Of a DNA stretch of 64,000 nucleotides, positions 23,835 through 33,495 are shown one piece after another. Location of the stretch: NCBI RefSeq assembly GCF_002104995.1, contig NW_024468287.1, positions 1-64,000 of the forward strand. Reading direction: 5' to 3'. The notes beneath the pieces were generated by a model, which saw only the letters and a list, made by a program, of their open reading frames with translations, made no database searches and was not told the origin of the DNA. Both the position numbers and the translations under genes were made by a program. Each line of letters opens with the position of its first letter. The first letter of the stretch is position 1. Origin of the DNA: Linderina pennispora. Lineage: Eukaryota; Kickxellomycota; Kickxellomycetes; Kickxellales; Kickxellaceae.

Positions 23835-24959
23835 TCAACCGCTCGCACCTAGTTTATTATTCAAAGCGTATTCAAAAGGGCGGTGGACCTTGCCAGAAGC
23901 TGCCGGAGGCGTTCGCACTCTCTTTGCAGCTCGTCCTTGTAGCTCTCTGCCTGCTGCTTTGACTCCAGCGACGCAACACTGGCCAGGCTGTCCAGCATCA
24001 CCGAGTCGCCGTCGTCGTCCTGCGTCTGGCTGCTGGTACTGCTGGTGCTGGCTGGCACTGCTGGCACTAATGCTGCTCTTGCTGCTACTGGAAGAATCCG
24101 AAGCCAGCTCGACCGCCATCGCCAGGCTCTCAAGCCCACACAGCGTCGGTGACTCACACACTGTCGCATCGCTGTCGATGCTGGGCGACCGCTCGATGCG
24201 GCTGTGCTGCGGCGTTGTGCGGTTGCGGCGCTTGATGACCGCCCGCTTCATCGTCACAGGCCGGATCTTGTTGTGCAGCTTGTAGTACAGCCCGCACGCA
24301 TTGCAGATAACGTTGCCGTCGGGGTCGCGGCGCCAGAGCGGCGTGTAGTCGACCCCGCAGTTGTAGCACGTCGGTGTCAGGCCCTGCTGCATCTGCTGCT
24401 TGGGCGACACCCGCTTGCGCTTGACCGCGTGTCCGTCCTGGCTCAGCTGCTTCTGGTTGTAGGCTGGACAGCCAGCGCACGACGAGCTGCCGCCTGTGCC
24501 GTCGCATTGGCCGTTGCCAGGGCACGTGCCGGCGGACTCGGTCTCAGTCGACGACGACTGCGATGGCGAGCAGCAGCTGCCAGAACACGACGAGCCGTCG
24601 CGATTGGCAGGCGGTGACGAGCGCTTCTTGATGGTCTTCTTGAGCGGATGCATGGTGTTGTACGCCTTCAGGTAGAGCCCGCACCGGTTGCACAGGTGTG
24701 CGCCTGTCGTCGGATCCCGCCGCCAGAGCGGCGTTGTCGTGGTCTTGCAGTTCATGCACGAGATGGGGCCGGCTGGCTGGCGGGCCACCCGCGGAGTGCT
24801 GGTGGGCTTGATGGTACGGACAGCCGGCAGCGGTGCCGTGCTGGCCAGGGGTGCTGTTGCCGCTACAGGTACTGTTGCTGCCACACCGCCAGTCTGCTGC
24901 CGCTCGAGCTGCTGCTCAGGCTGTGTCGAGATAAGAAGCGAGGAAATGGAGAATGACAT
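23835..24959 (-). CDS. SRE-type two-finger GATA factor, copy with frameshifted C-terminus
   Basis: Residues 1 to about 300 equal the intact copy at 28745-29860: two GATA fingers with a Cys-rich region between them containing CPGNGQCDGTGG and CAGCPAYN, the signature of iron-sensing repressors (SREA, Sre1, Urbs1, Sfu1, Fep1). In the Ser codon repeat near 24030-24070 this copy is 17 nt shorter than its twin. The frame then shifts, and an Arg-rich tail ending NNKLGASG replaces the C-terminal coil. DNA binding and iron sensing could survive. In the family the C-terminal coil recruits the Tup1-type corepressor, so repression may be impaired. A base-call error in the repeat would give the same picture. 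Confidence 0.85.
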   Translation of the reverse strand: MSFSISSLLISTQPEQQLERQQTGGVAATVPVAATAPLASTAPLPAVRTIKPTSTPRVARQPAGPISCMNCKTTTTPLWRRDPTTGAHLCNRCGLYLKAYNTMHPLKKTIKKRSSPPANRDGSSCSGSCCSPSQSSSTETESAGTCPGNGQCDGTGGSSSCAGCPAYNQKQLSQDGHAVKRKRVSPKQQMQQGLTPTCYNCGVDYTPLWRRDPDGNVICNACGLYYKLHNKIRPVTMKRAVIKRRNRTTPQHSRIERSPSIDSDATVCESPTLCGLESLAMAVELASDSSSSSKSSISASSASQHQQYQQPDAGRRRRLGDAGQPGQCCVAGVKAAGRELQGRAAKRVRTPPAASGKVHRPFEYALNNKLGASG

Positions 24960-25126
24960 GGCTATTATTGTTTTTTTGCTACTATGTACAGGCGAAGAGT
25001 GGAAATTGATGCGGTGGAGGAATGGAAAAGCGCAGGTGAGGAGAAATCTGATGATGCGCTACGAGATTCTTCCACCCCAGCTATTTATGCCTCGCTCTCG
25101 GCATCATCTTTTCCTTCACAGTGGGT

Positions 25127-25170
25127 TTATCTGACGAAAAGATAAAGAGCGCGGCAACTCAATCGGATAA
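25127..25170. promoter_or_regulatory. Cluster of GATA sites upstream of the SRE-type gene (left arm)
   Basis: TTATCT (25127-25132), AGATAA (25140-25145) and ATCGGATAA (25162-25170) lie within 44 bp, about 170-210 bp upstream of the start codon. The last differs at one base from the extended ATCWGATAA site described for SREA-type repressors. Autoregulation is an inference. Confidence 0.45.
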
Positions 25171-25514
25171 GCCAGCCCCCGTCCCCCAAATCGCACCATC
25201 CTGCTCGGCTTTTCCAGGGCTTGGCTGATGATGATAATCTCGCTCGGAAATGCCGAGCACTCGTCGCACGCAGTAAAATAGATGACTTATTTTTCGCAAT
25301 CTGATGAGAGCATGTTCCAGAACGATTTTCCGCTGCTCATTCTCATCCTGTGCCTCAGACTGCACAAGAAAAAGTACCGCTTTTGGCCAATTCTGGCGGC
25401 CAATTCGAATACTCAATGCAGCAGCGCCTTAAACCAGCACCGGCTGCTCCTTTTCACGCTGATTCCGGAATATCTGCAGACTTTGGAAGATGGAGTGTGC
25501 ACCCAGTGCCGACT

Positions 25515-26351
25515 CGGGTTGGCAGCGACTGTAAACTCATAATACTTGCATTTATACGCTTTTGCCAGCTTTACACAGTGGATATCAAATTGCAGCAGTT
25601 GATTAGGGTGATTCTGTGGACCAACATAGACAAGACTTTAGTATAAGGAATATCCATTATACTTGGTACCGTAGAGGGGATAAGCACACAGCGAGGAGAT
25701 GAAGAACCGTGCTGGGGTTATGATTGGGGTTCGGCTGGACCACATTATGAGCAGCTTTACCTTCACTGTATCAGTATTCTAATCGCTCAGTTTGATTGTT
25801 CTGAGAATTTCTTTAGCATTCTGCCGCAAAACTATAAAAGTTATTGGGAATATGCCAATAATGGTAGAGTAGCTTTGGCGCTATTTCCTGCAATCCACAT
25901 GGCAGGGTAATACTCTTGCCTGCATGTACTTTATCTATTTGGCAGTTCTGTGTTGACATTCGGGCAATCCCACTCCCTTCGCCACCATGTGCAGATTCGA
26001 ACCCCCATCTATATAAACATTGTGAGCTGGAGCGGCCCCACCCTCTCTTTTTCTCCTCAGTATTTTCTAGTCACATTCATTCTATATTGGTTATAGCTAC
26101 TGGACTTTCCTAAGATCGACATATACTTGCCGGACTCAGCGTGGATATACTGAAAGTGCTGTTATATAAATAACCACTGCCTCCTTACGTTAGCCTGTTC
26201 GTCATTCACACCTCTATACTGCATTTAACCATTCCACTAGTCAGTTTTCTGAATATATGCCACGTATTTTGAAGAAATTAAGCTAACTTTGGCGTTCCAG
26301 GAGGTGGTATGATTGAAGTATGAGCTTTTCTGTCATATCATTCCCTAGATT
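25515..26351. other. Spacer of inverted repeat 1, promoter-like part
   Basis: Single-copy sequence between the arms. TATATAAA at 26010-26017 is followed by a CT-rich stretch typical of fungal transcription starts, suggesting a promoter for the ORF(s) at 26352 and beyond. A second TATA-like sequence lies near 26163. No coding sequence is evident here. Confidence 0.4.
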
Positions 26352-26735
26352 TTGGACAAGGAGGTCAAAGCCTATCCTTCTTCCCTAAAGGAATCATTCA
26401 ACCGCCCTGCTAATCGAGAAAAGGCTCTAAATGTTTTCAAGAAGACTGGGAAACAGCTACATGCCTTTCTCCATGTTACGGAGATGGTCGTGGTAGAGGA
26501 GGAGGTGCAGGAGATTATCAAGGTGTTCAAGAATGTAATTGACTGTGATAGAGTGAATATCAAGAAAACCTTTGAGAGCAAGAGGGTAGCGGAGGTGATA
26601 GAGATGGTAAGTATGGCCATCCAGGGAATAGAGCTGACCGGACTAGCTAGCAGTGGCATACCTTTTTCATTTGAGCATTTTCTAGCACTCAACTTTGGTC
26701 CTAGCCGCAAGCCGCAAGCCAAAGCTCATGGGTAG
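26352..26735 (+). CDS. Hypothetical protein or exon in the spacer
   Basis: Open frame of 127 codons that I do not recognise. It is predicted to be mostly helical with Lys/Glu/Val-rich segments (TEMVVVEEEVQEIIKVFKNVI, VAEVIEMVSMAIQGIEL). The first codon is not ATG but TTG, and the frame follows a CCCTAG splice-acceptor-like sequence, so it may be an internal exon. A GTAGGT donor-like sequence lies at its end near 26732. The TATATAAA at 26010 would serve as promoter. I cannot assign a function or confirm the exon structure. Confidence 0.35.
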   Translation: MDKEVKAYPSSLKESFNRPANREKALNVFKKTGKQLHAFLHVTEMVVVEEEVQEIIKVFKNVIDCDRVNIKKTFESKRVAEVIEMVSMAIQGIELTGLASSGIPFSFEHFLALNFGPSRKPQAKAHG

Positions 26736-27134
26736 GTACAGAATATCTTTGGTGAAGCTACAGTATGAGCCCCAGACTTTGTTATACTGGCATAGTTGCC
26801 TTATAAGGGCGTACAAACACGCCGTTCAGTTAAACTAAGAATATTCCTAGTGATGCTATTTAGCTAGTCTGACAAATGTGAATACAAACACTATCGAGAA
26901 TATTCGCAGTATCCAGAAAGGAACCAACATGTTTACATTCGCAGACTATTTTGTAGCCCCTTGAATGAACATTATGCCACTATCGGTGCTCTCCTGGGTG
27001 CTTTGAGACTTGGTGAGCAGTAATATATTTACATAGCACTACAAAACGTACATATCGCTCATGCATGCTTCTTTCAAACATTACTCACCACAAAATTATC
27101 AACGCAGCATATGCTTATTTCAGGAAATCCAACA

Positions 27135-27539
27135 ATGTCGTACGAGGACGACCAGCTAACCAAGAAACTCAGGAGGATGGAGCATTTGATGTACGAGATA
27201 AACTATGGCAACTACGAATTGCGGGAATGGGGCCAGAAATATTACGACAGCAAGTTGGCACAAAGCAAGCACCTCAACCACCACGGAATCAATGCGTATT
27301 TGAAGAGAAATCTAAACAAGACCGGTGAACTGCAGCAGGAGGTCAGCCACGCTAATAGGATGCTCTTGGAAAAGAAGCACATGGTTGATGGCATGATCTG
27401 CGAGCTGGACAGGCTGGTTGCATCGGACCCGCATAATATTCGAGGCACGCATGAGGACGTATGGTCGAGGGATGCGAGAAATAGGGCGACTAAGTCTATT
27501 GAACTGTTGATGAAGCTCCGGGTCTTGAAGAGGAACTGA
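27135..27539 (+). CDS. Hypothetical helical protein
   Basis: Intact frame of 134 codons starting MSYEDDQLTKKL. It is rich in charged helices (LRRMEHLMYEINYGNYELREWGQKYY, QQEVSHANRMLLEKKHMVDGMICELDRL), which suggests a coiled coil. It has no signal peptide, membrane segment or known motif. TTTCAG at 27117-27122, just upstream, could be a splice acceptor joining it to the ORF at 26352, though the obvious donor gives a different frame. It is not part of the inverted repeat. Confidence 0.45.
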   Translation: MSYEDDQLTKKLRRMEHLMYEINYGNYELREWGQKYYDSKLAQSKHLNHHGINAYLKRNLNKTGELQQEVSHANRMLLEKKHMVDGMICELDRLVASDPHNIRGTHEDVWSRDARNRATKSIELLMKLRVLKRN

Positions 27540-28189
27540 GCTGTGATGTGTACCTCTACGCCAGGTGTAGCGTCGTGTATGTCTGGGTATGGTGGGCAGA
27601 ACACCGGTGATTCGGACATTTTATCCCTCAAGTGGGCTTTCCCTACGCTAGTCACTGAAGCATAGGTAAACTACAATGGTAGGAAGCGAATTCCTTCTAC
27701 TTATATGCCAAGCAGTGGATAATGTAACTTTCGCCTAGCACACAATAAAACACAGAATGGCTGTGATCTGTGGAAACGGATGTGGTTTCAGATCGCTAGA
27801 AAACGGCAAGGTTGTCCATTGACTCTTGAGCAAGTCTTTAAAGAGAGCATAGTTGAACGCTTTTGGATGACATAAAATTCACTATATCTGTTATGCCTAG
27901 GCCGTTATATCGCAAGCACACTGTAGCCAGAGCGCTCCAATGTGTCTCATCTCGATCTCCTTTGTCCTCTGCTTCATTATTAAATCAGCTCTGCAGGAAG
28001 CGAACTGCTTGTCCATAGGACTTTCCTTCATCGTGGACTTTCCGGGCACTGGTGGTTAACAGCTGTCACACAGCATGTGCAGAGCCACTTCCAGCAATAG
28101 TACGAACAGATATGAAACAGAGGAGAAACGTATGTACTGTGCTCTTCAAGAACGTTCTCCATTCCCTGTGGGTAGAACCAGCAAGCTCA
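27540..28189. other. Intergenic spacer, nothing recognised
   Basis: About 650 bp between the hypothetical gene and the right arm of inverted repeat 1. No ORF with convincing protein character and no repeat was identified. Confidence 0.4.
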
Positions 28190-28533
28190 AGTCGGCACTG
28201 GGTGCACACTCCATCTTCCAAAGTCTGCAGATATTCCGGAATCAGCGTGAAAAGGAGCAGCCGGTGCTGGTTTAAGGCGCTGCTGCATTGAGTATTCGAA
28301 TTGGCCGCCAGAATTGGCCAAAAGCGGTACTTTTTCTTGTGCAGTCTGAGGCACAGGATGAGAATGAGCAGCGGAAAATCGTTCTGGAACATGCTCTCAT
28401 CAGATTGCGAAAAATAAGTCATCTATTTTACTGCGTGCGACGAGTGCTCGGCATTTCCGAGCGAGATTATCATCATCAGCCAAGCCCTGGAAAAGCCGAG
28501 CAGGATGGTGCGATTTGGGGGACGGGGGCTGGC

Positions 28534-28577
28534 TTATCCGATTGAGTTGCCGCGCTCTTTATCTTTTCGTCAGATAA
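28534..28577. promoter_or_regulatory. Cluster of GATA sites upstream of the SRE-type gene (right arm)
   Basis: Mirror of the left-arm cluster: TTATCCGAT (28534-28542), TTATCT (28559-28564) and AGATAA (28572-28577), about 170-210 bp upstream of the start at 28745. Confidence 0.45.
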
Positions 28578-28744
28578 ACCCACTGTGAAGGAAAAGATGA
28601 TGCCGAGAGCGAGGCATAAATAGCTGGGGTGGAAGAATCTCGTAGCGCATCATCAGATTTCTCCTCACCTGCGCTTTTCCATTCCTCCACCGCATCAATT
28701 TCCACTCTTCGCCTGTACATAGTAGCAAAAAAACAATAATAGCC

Positions 28745-29860
28745 ATGTCATTCTCCATTTCCTCGCTTCTTATCTCGACACAGCCTGAGCAGCAGCTCGA
28801 GCGGCAGCAGACTGGCGGTGTGGCAGCAACAGTACCTGTAGCGGCAACAGCACCCCTGGCCAGCACGGCACCGCTGCCGGCTGTCCGTACCATCAAGCCC
28901 ACCAGCACTCCGCGGGTGGCCCGCCAGCCAGCCGGCCCCATCTCGTGCATGAACTGCAAGACCACGACAACGCCGCTCTGGCGGCGGGATCCGACGACAG
29001 GCGCACACCTGTGCAACCGGTGCGGGCTCTACCTGAAGGCGTACAACACCATGCATCCGCTCAAGAAGACCATCAAGAAGCGCTCGTCACCGCCTGCCAA
29101 TCGCGACGGCTCGTCGTGTTCTGGCAGCTGCTGCTCGCCATCGCAGTCGTCGTCGACTGAGACCGAGTCCGCCGGCACGTGCCCTGGCAACGGCCAATGC
29201 GACGGCACAGGCGGCAGCTCGTCGTGCGCTGGCTGTCCAGCCTACAACCAGAAGCAGCTGAGCCAGGACGGACACGCGGTCAAGCGCAAGCGGGTGTCGC
29301 CCAAGCAGCAGATGCAGCAGGGCCTGACGCCGACGTGCTACAACTGCGGGGTCGACTACACGCCGCTCTGGCGCCGCGACCCCGACGGCAACGTTATCTG
29401 CAATGCGTGCGGGCTGTACTACAAGCTGCACAACAAGATTCGGCCTGTGACGATGAAGCGGGCGGTCATCAAGCGCCGCAACCGCACAACGCCGCAGCAC
29501 AGCCGCATCGAGCGGTCGCCCAGCATCGACAGCGATGCGACAGTGTGTGAGTCACCGACGCTGTGTGGGCTTGAGAGCCTGGCGATGGCGGTTGAGCTGG
29601 CTTCGGATTCTTCCAGTAGCAGCAAGAGCAGCATTAGTGCCAGCAGCACCAGCAGCACCAGCAGTGCCAGCAGTGCCAGCAGTGCCAGCAGCCAGACGCA
29701 GGACGACGACGGCGACTCGGTGATGCTGGACAGCCTGGCCAGTGTTGCGTCGCTGGAGTCAAAGCAGCAGGCAGAGAGCTACAAGGACGAGCTGCAAAGA
29801 GAGTGCGAACGCCTCCGGCAGCTTCTGGCAAGGTCCACCGCCCTTTTGAATACGCTTTGA
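28745..29860 (+). CDS. SRE-type iron-responsive GATA repressor (intact copy)
   Basis: Protein of 371 residues. Finger 1 (about 68-92; CMNC, 18-residue loop with [14 protein letters not shown]) and finger 2 (about 198-222; CYNC, 17-residue loop, CNAC) flank a Cys-rich region (about 140-170) with CPGNGQCDGTGG and CAGCPAYN. That arrangement is diagnostic of fungal siderophore/iron-uptake repressors (SREA, Sre1, Urbs1, Fep1), where the cysteines bind Fe-S or iron. Basic KRAVIKRRNR follows finger 2. A Ser-rich repeat tract leads to a C-terminal coil (ESYKDELQRECERLRQLLARS) of the kind used to bind Tup1-type corepressors. Expected role: nuclear repression of iron acquisition when iron is plentiful. 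It is near-identical to the inverted copy at 23835-24959, which lacks the coil. Confidence 0.9.
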   Translation: MSFSISSLLISTQPEQQLERQQTGGVAATVPVAATAPLASTAPLPAVRTIKPTSTPRVARQPAGPISCMNCKTTTTPLWRRDPTTGAHLCNRCGLYLKAYNTMHPLKKTIKKRSSPPANRDGSSCSGSCCSPSQSSSTETESAGTCPGNGQCDGTGGSSSCAGCPAYNQKQLSQDGHAVKRKRVSPKQQMQQGLTPTCYNCGVDYTPLWRRDPDGNVICNACGLYYKLHNKIRPVTMKRAVIKRRNRTTPQHSRIERSPSIDSDATVCESPTLCGLESLAMAVELASDSSSSSKSSISASSTSSTSSASSASSASSQTQDDDGDSVMLDSLASVASLESKQQAESYKDELQRECERLRQLLARSTALLNTL

Positions 29861-30202
29861 ATAATAAACTAGGTGCGAGCGGTTGATTTCCGAAAGAGTG
29901 ATTGGCGAGTGGCAGTGCTGCCGCTGCTGCCGCTCCTGCCGCTCCTGATGGGCGAGTGGGTGGTGGTGGTGGTGGTGTGGTGGTGGTGTGGTGTGGTGGT
30001 GCCAGAATGAGCGGCAGCGAGTGAGAAAAACAAGGGTCTTTGACGAACCGGTGGACATGTAGGCTCTCAGCAAGTATCAGGCCAACCAGAAATTTCTTTT
30101 TCATGCTTGGGCTATACATCAGTCGCGTAGTGTACATATATCAGTGTCATATATACTTTTCTTATCTAGACTAATTGAAGACAATGTTCAACAACATGAG
30201 AC

Positions 30203-31753
30203 TCACTCGCGGCTAAGATCTCTTCCGTACATCCATCTGCTGGCCCAGTCAATGGCAACACGTGTTCTGTTCCTAAGCGACAGCAGCTCACTGAGGTAGG
30301 CCGACTTCCAGAACCAGAAGGTGGCCACTCCACCAGCAGTAATGTTGCGGTTGAAGAAGGGGAGGTCAGCAATAGCCTTCTCGCTTCCGATGTAAGCCAG
30401 CGATCCCTGCGACGAGTACTTGAACGGACGAGTCTTTGCGTTCATCTGCAAAAACAGGTCGGTGATGAGGTCATCATTCGACAGATGGTTGAACTTACGC
30501 GCCAACCACTTGCCCTGCTGCGAGGCGACCTGGGCCAGCGGAGCATATGACGAAACAGCACAATCGCCGAGCGCCCAAATGTCCTTAGCACCCTTGACCC
30601 GCAAGTACTCGTCAACCAAGAGACCACGTCCGTTAGTCTGGACCTCTGGGAACTTCTGGCGAATCTTGTTGGTGATAGGCTGCGCCTTGATTCCCGTAGC
30701 CCACACCAGCAGTCCGTAAGGGATTTCCGACCTCGTGCCGTCCGGGTTCTGTACAATGAACGTCTTTTCCTTAACCTCCTTGACCATGGTACGTGTCAGG
30801 ATCGAGATGTTGTTCTCCTTGAACGTGTCTTGGGTGAAAGTAATCAGCTTCTTGTCAAACGCCGGCAGCACATTGGGCATAGCCTCAACAAGCGTAATCC
30901 GCACGCGATCCACCAGCTCTGGGTACCACTTGGAAAGATCGTCCTCCATAAAGTCGTGCAGCTCTCCAGCGTACTCAATGCCCGTTGGCCCGCCACCCAC
31001 GACGACCATGTGCAGCAGACGGTCGCGCTCGGCCTCGGTAACATCATCGAACGACGCCTTCTCGACAGTGTCCATAAGACGACGACGGATCTGGCGCGCA
31101 TCGGCCATCTCCTTCAGGAAACAGGCATGCTCCTCGACACCTGGAGTGCCGAATGTGTTGACAGTGCCACCAACACCTACGACCAGGTAGTCGTAGTTGA
31201 GCTTGAACGGCTCTTCGTCCACCTTACCCTTACCAGTCAGGATCGCGTCCGAGTTGGTATGGCGCTCGAGCACCAGCTGCTTGGCATCAACATCGATATC
31301 AACGCACGCAGCCTCCAGGAACTTGACCTCGCGCTCCTTATGCCTCGTCAGCAGACGCACGGGCTCCATGATCGAGCGGTTCTCAATAGTGCCGACAGTG
31401 CAGCTGGGCAGCAGCGGTGTGAACAAGAAGTAGTTGCGCGGAGATACAACAACGACATTAAAGTTGGTTGTATCGAGGTTTTTGAGCAGAGTTGTGCTGC
31501 CCCACCCTGTGCCCAAGAGAACCAGAGTCTTCTTTGACGGGTCAAACGGCATTTGGTCGCTCGGGTTGCGGGTCGTGTACATGCTCCAGCCCATAAATCC
31601 TGCCGTGCTGAGTCCGACGGCGTATACTGCGCGCTTGATCTGGCGCAGCCGGGATGTGCGCGGCTTGGCCTGCTTGTTCAGCGTAGACATGGCTTGGCGC
31701 TGAGCAAAGGTTGTCGCCATGCGACTAAGACGAACACTTGTCCTCGCAAACAT
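30203..31753 (-). CDS. NDE1: Alternative NADH:ubiquinone dehydrogenase, mitochondrial (NDE-type)
   Basis: Rotenone-insensitive type II NADH dehydrogenase, a single flavoprotein that passes electrons from NADH to quinone without pumping protons. The 516 residues have an Arg-rich presequence (1 to about 35) and a membrane segment at 42-59 (AVYAVGLSTAGFMGWSMY). These are followed by the first dinucleotide fold (GTGWGSTT at 81-88), SPRNYFLFTPLLPSCTVGT, the second fold (VVVGGGPTGIEYAGEL, about 250-265) and the FAD-contacting WALGDC (near 391). Presequence plus one membrane segment is the layout of external, intermembrane-space-facing Nde enzymes. A paralogue is encoded in opposite orientation at 38330. 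The 1/2 numbering is arbitrary. Confidence 0.92.
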   Translation of the reverse strand: MFARTSVRLSRMATTFAQRQAMSTLNKQAKPRTSRLRQIKRAVYAVGLSTAGFMGWSMYTTRNPSDQMPFDPSKKTLVLLGTGWGSTTLLKNLDTTNFNVVVVSPRNYFLFTPLLPSCTVGTIENRSIMEPVRLLTRHKEREVKFLEAACVDIDVDAKQLVLERHTNSDAILTGKGKVDEEPFKLNYDYLVVGVGGTVNTFGTPGVEEHACFLKEMADARQIRRRLMDTVEKASFDDVTEAERDRLLHMVVVGGGPTGIEYAGELHDFMEDDLSKWYPELVDRVRITLVEAMPNVLPAFDKKLITFTQDTFKENNISILTRTMVKEVKEKTFIVQNPDGTRSEIPYGLLVWATGIKAQPITNKIRQKFPEVQTNGRGLLVDEYLRVKGAKDIWALGDCAVSSYAPLAQVASQQGKWLARKFNHLSNDDLITDLFLQMNAKTRPFKYSSQGSLAYIGSEKAIADLPFFNRNITAGGVATFWFWKSAYLSELLSLRNRTRVAIDWASRWMYGRDLSRE

Positions 31754-32491
31754 GATTATCTAAAAAAAAGGACAAGAGGAGGTTCTGCGGATCTATAATA
31801 AGAAACAAAGAAATGAAGCAATGTGGAGACAAGAAACAAAGGTCCAGAGTGCCCGGACCTTGACGCCGCGCCTATTCTTTATACTCTGAAGAAAAAACAG
31901 TCAAAGCGAGCCGCGGAAGGGCGCAGACAGCATTGAGCGTGGCACCCAGCCTGGACTTTATCTGTGACTCGCTTGCAATGGTGGAAAAATATTTTTTGGG
32001 GGTAGAGTGGGCGCACTGACGGGCTCCGGACACTCTGACTGGCTAGCCTAATCTCCGAAAGCAACCATGCCCTGCCTCGCTCCCCCTGCCCGCCACTCCT
32101 TCTTTGGCCGGACAACGGAACTGCATCGTTGCTCGCAGCCTCCGAGGGAGTATATGCACGTCGTCTGGGCTCTGCAGAGCCGGGTGGTTTTCATCCTTTT
32201 GCCGTCGGAATCTTTTGTAGCCCTTTTCCCCGATCCCTGGGCATTTTTTAGTGTAGAGTTTGGTTTTATTAAGCGACACCAGCCATAAATTTCCCGCGCC
32301 ATAGATAAAAATTCCCCACTGCCTTTCACATGAGCTAATCCCACTATTCCGTGAAACTCCGGCCACACTGCCTGGAACTGGCGGTTGAGCGGTACGAGCT
32401 CACAAAGGAAATCTTTTGGTTCGGCCAAATTGTAGCCAATCGTCGGGGGCACTGGTTGGGAAAGAGGATTTGCAGTGGCAAAGAGGAAACA
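31754..32491. other. Intergenic, promoter of the NADH dehydrogenase
   Basis: 738 bp between two minus-strand genes. It holds the upstream region of the NADH dehydrogenase and the 3' region of the small secreted protein. A possible CCAAT element (reverse, ATTGG) lies near 32433. No coding sequence is supported. Confidence 0.35.
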
Positions 32492-32815
32492 TCAGCAGCA
32501 TTTGAGCTTTGTGACGTGATTGTTGTCGTCCACATAGACCGTCAGCCGGTAGTGCTGCCGGTGGTTGTATTCGTCCTGTTCGTCCGGGTGCAGGATTCGG
32601 TATGGCGATGGCAGGTTGCGCTCGTATGCCTTTCGCGTTTGCGGTATGTCGTCCTCGCGCTCGTCTACCACCCAATTTTCGTGCAGATACCGGTTCATTA
32701 GCCGAGGCGACCAGTAGAACCGCCGGCATTCGTCGCCACGGATTTGTCCAGCAACACCAACAATATTGCAAAGAGCAAGAATGGCAGCGAGAGATAAGAG
32801 AAGCGAATTAGTCAT
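32492..32815 (-). CDS. Small secreted protein, I78 peptidase-inhibitor-like
   Basis: The start is taken at 32815, where a classic signal peptide begins (MTNSLLLSLAAILALCNIVGVAG, cleavage probably after the Gly/Ala pair). The mature part of about 83 residues has one Cys near its N-terminus (DECRRFYW) and a CC at the very end. The C-terminal half, SPYRILHPDEQ ... YRLTVYVDDNNHVTKLKCC, has the spacing of the I78 elastase/subtilisin inhibitor fold (R-x-I-x-P-G ... RLNV-x-V-D-x-x-g-x-I ... C). The I78 assignment is by pattern only. The longer frame start at 32866 would bury the signal peptide and is less likely. Confidence 0.6.
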   Translation of the reverse strand: MTNSLLLSLAAILALCNIVGVAGQIRGDECRRFYWSPRLMNRYLHENWVVDEREDDIPQTRKAYERNLPSPYRILHPDEQDEYNHRQHYRLTVYVDDNNHVTKLKCC

Positions 32816-33488
32816 TGCAACGATTTTTTGTAGGTTGATGAGAAAAGTATACGGACAGTTCAACAAGAGTCCTCACATTTCAATCTCACCGAGCCTGGAT
32901 TTATACATGGCCGTTGCTGTTAATAATAGACATCTTGCACACTATAGCATGCTATTTTTCGAGGCATATCTCTCAATATCGCAAAGCAGGAAGGCAGTAA
33001 TGAATTGGTTCGTGTACCTAGAGCATCTTGCGATGGCGCAACTGCACCAAAAGCGATCGAGCCGAGCCGAACCTGATTGATGCTTGCATATGAAGTCAAT
33101 GAGTGCTAGGGTAGAGGATATTAGTAGCCTAGAGGCAGCAACCCAAAGCAAAACGTAGTTGCATTGCAAGGTCTTCACTGGAGATATCTGTGCGCTTGCA
33201 GCTTGCAGAGCTGCCTGGCTGCAGGAGTAGTAGAAAAGTGGGGGCATGGAGCTTCAATGATGGCCATTCAGCTGGCTGCCTCATTAAATCACTCGACATT
33301 GTCGACCACCAGACAAACAGCCTGGCCACTGCAGCTGCTGCGAGGGGTAGTTGCACCAGCTGTTGTTGCGAACTTGACTGCTGTTTCTGCCACCGCTTCT
33401 GCTGTTTCTGCCACCGCTGCTGCTGCTTCTGCTGCTGCAAGCGATCTTGGACGAAGCATATCAAAGTCGTCGCCAGCCACGTCGATGG

Positions 33489-33495
33489 TATAAAA
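33489..33495 (+). promoter_or_regulatory. TATA box of the first secreted repeat protein
   Basis: TATAAAA 130 bp upstream of the ATG at 33625. The same box is kept in the inverted copy at 52110-52116. Confidence 0.6.

Larger units (their letters stand above)
23674..25514. repeat. Inverted repeat 1, left arm (1.84 kb)
   Basis: This segment is the inverted complement of 28190-30048. The arm contains the entire SRE-type GATA gene and its promoter. The outer edge is at GTTCGTCAAAG (23674) and the inner edge at CAGTGCCGACT (25514). Sequence outside both edges is unrelated. Arms differ by a few substitutions and by microsatellite length, including the (CCA)n tract near 23720-23760 and the Ser codon tract near 24030-24070. 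They are therefore two real loci rather than one locus assembled twice. Confidence 0.9.
28190..30048. repeat. Inverted repeat 1, right arm (1.86 kb)
   Basis: Inverted complement of 23674-25514, carrying the intact SRE-type GATA gene in plus orientation together with its upstream GATA-site cluster. Unique sequence begins at once on both sides. The purine-rich (GGT)n stretch near 29960-30000 is longer than and different from its partner. Confidence 0.9.

Noticed and set aside
26005-26017. ATTCGAACCCCC near 25995 as part of a tRNA T-arm
   Set aside because: No D arm, anticodon stem or acceptor pairing can be built around it; the adjacent TATATAAA is better explained as a promoter.
23674-30048. 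The inverted repeats as a pure assembly artefact
   Set aside because: Both arm pairs have substitutions and repeat-length differences between copies, sharp single-copy flanks and different neighbours, so two loci are more likely. Long reads would still be needed for proof.
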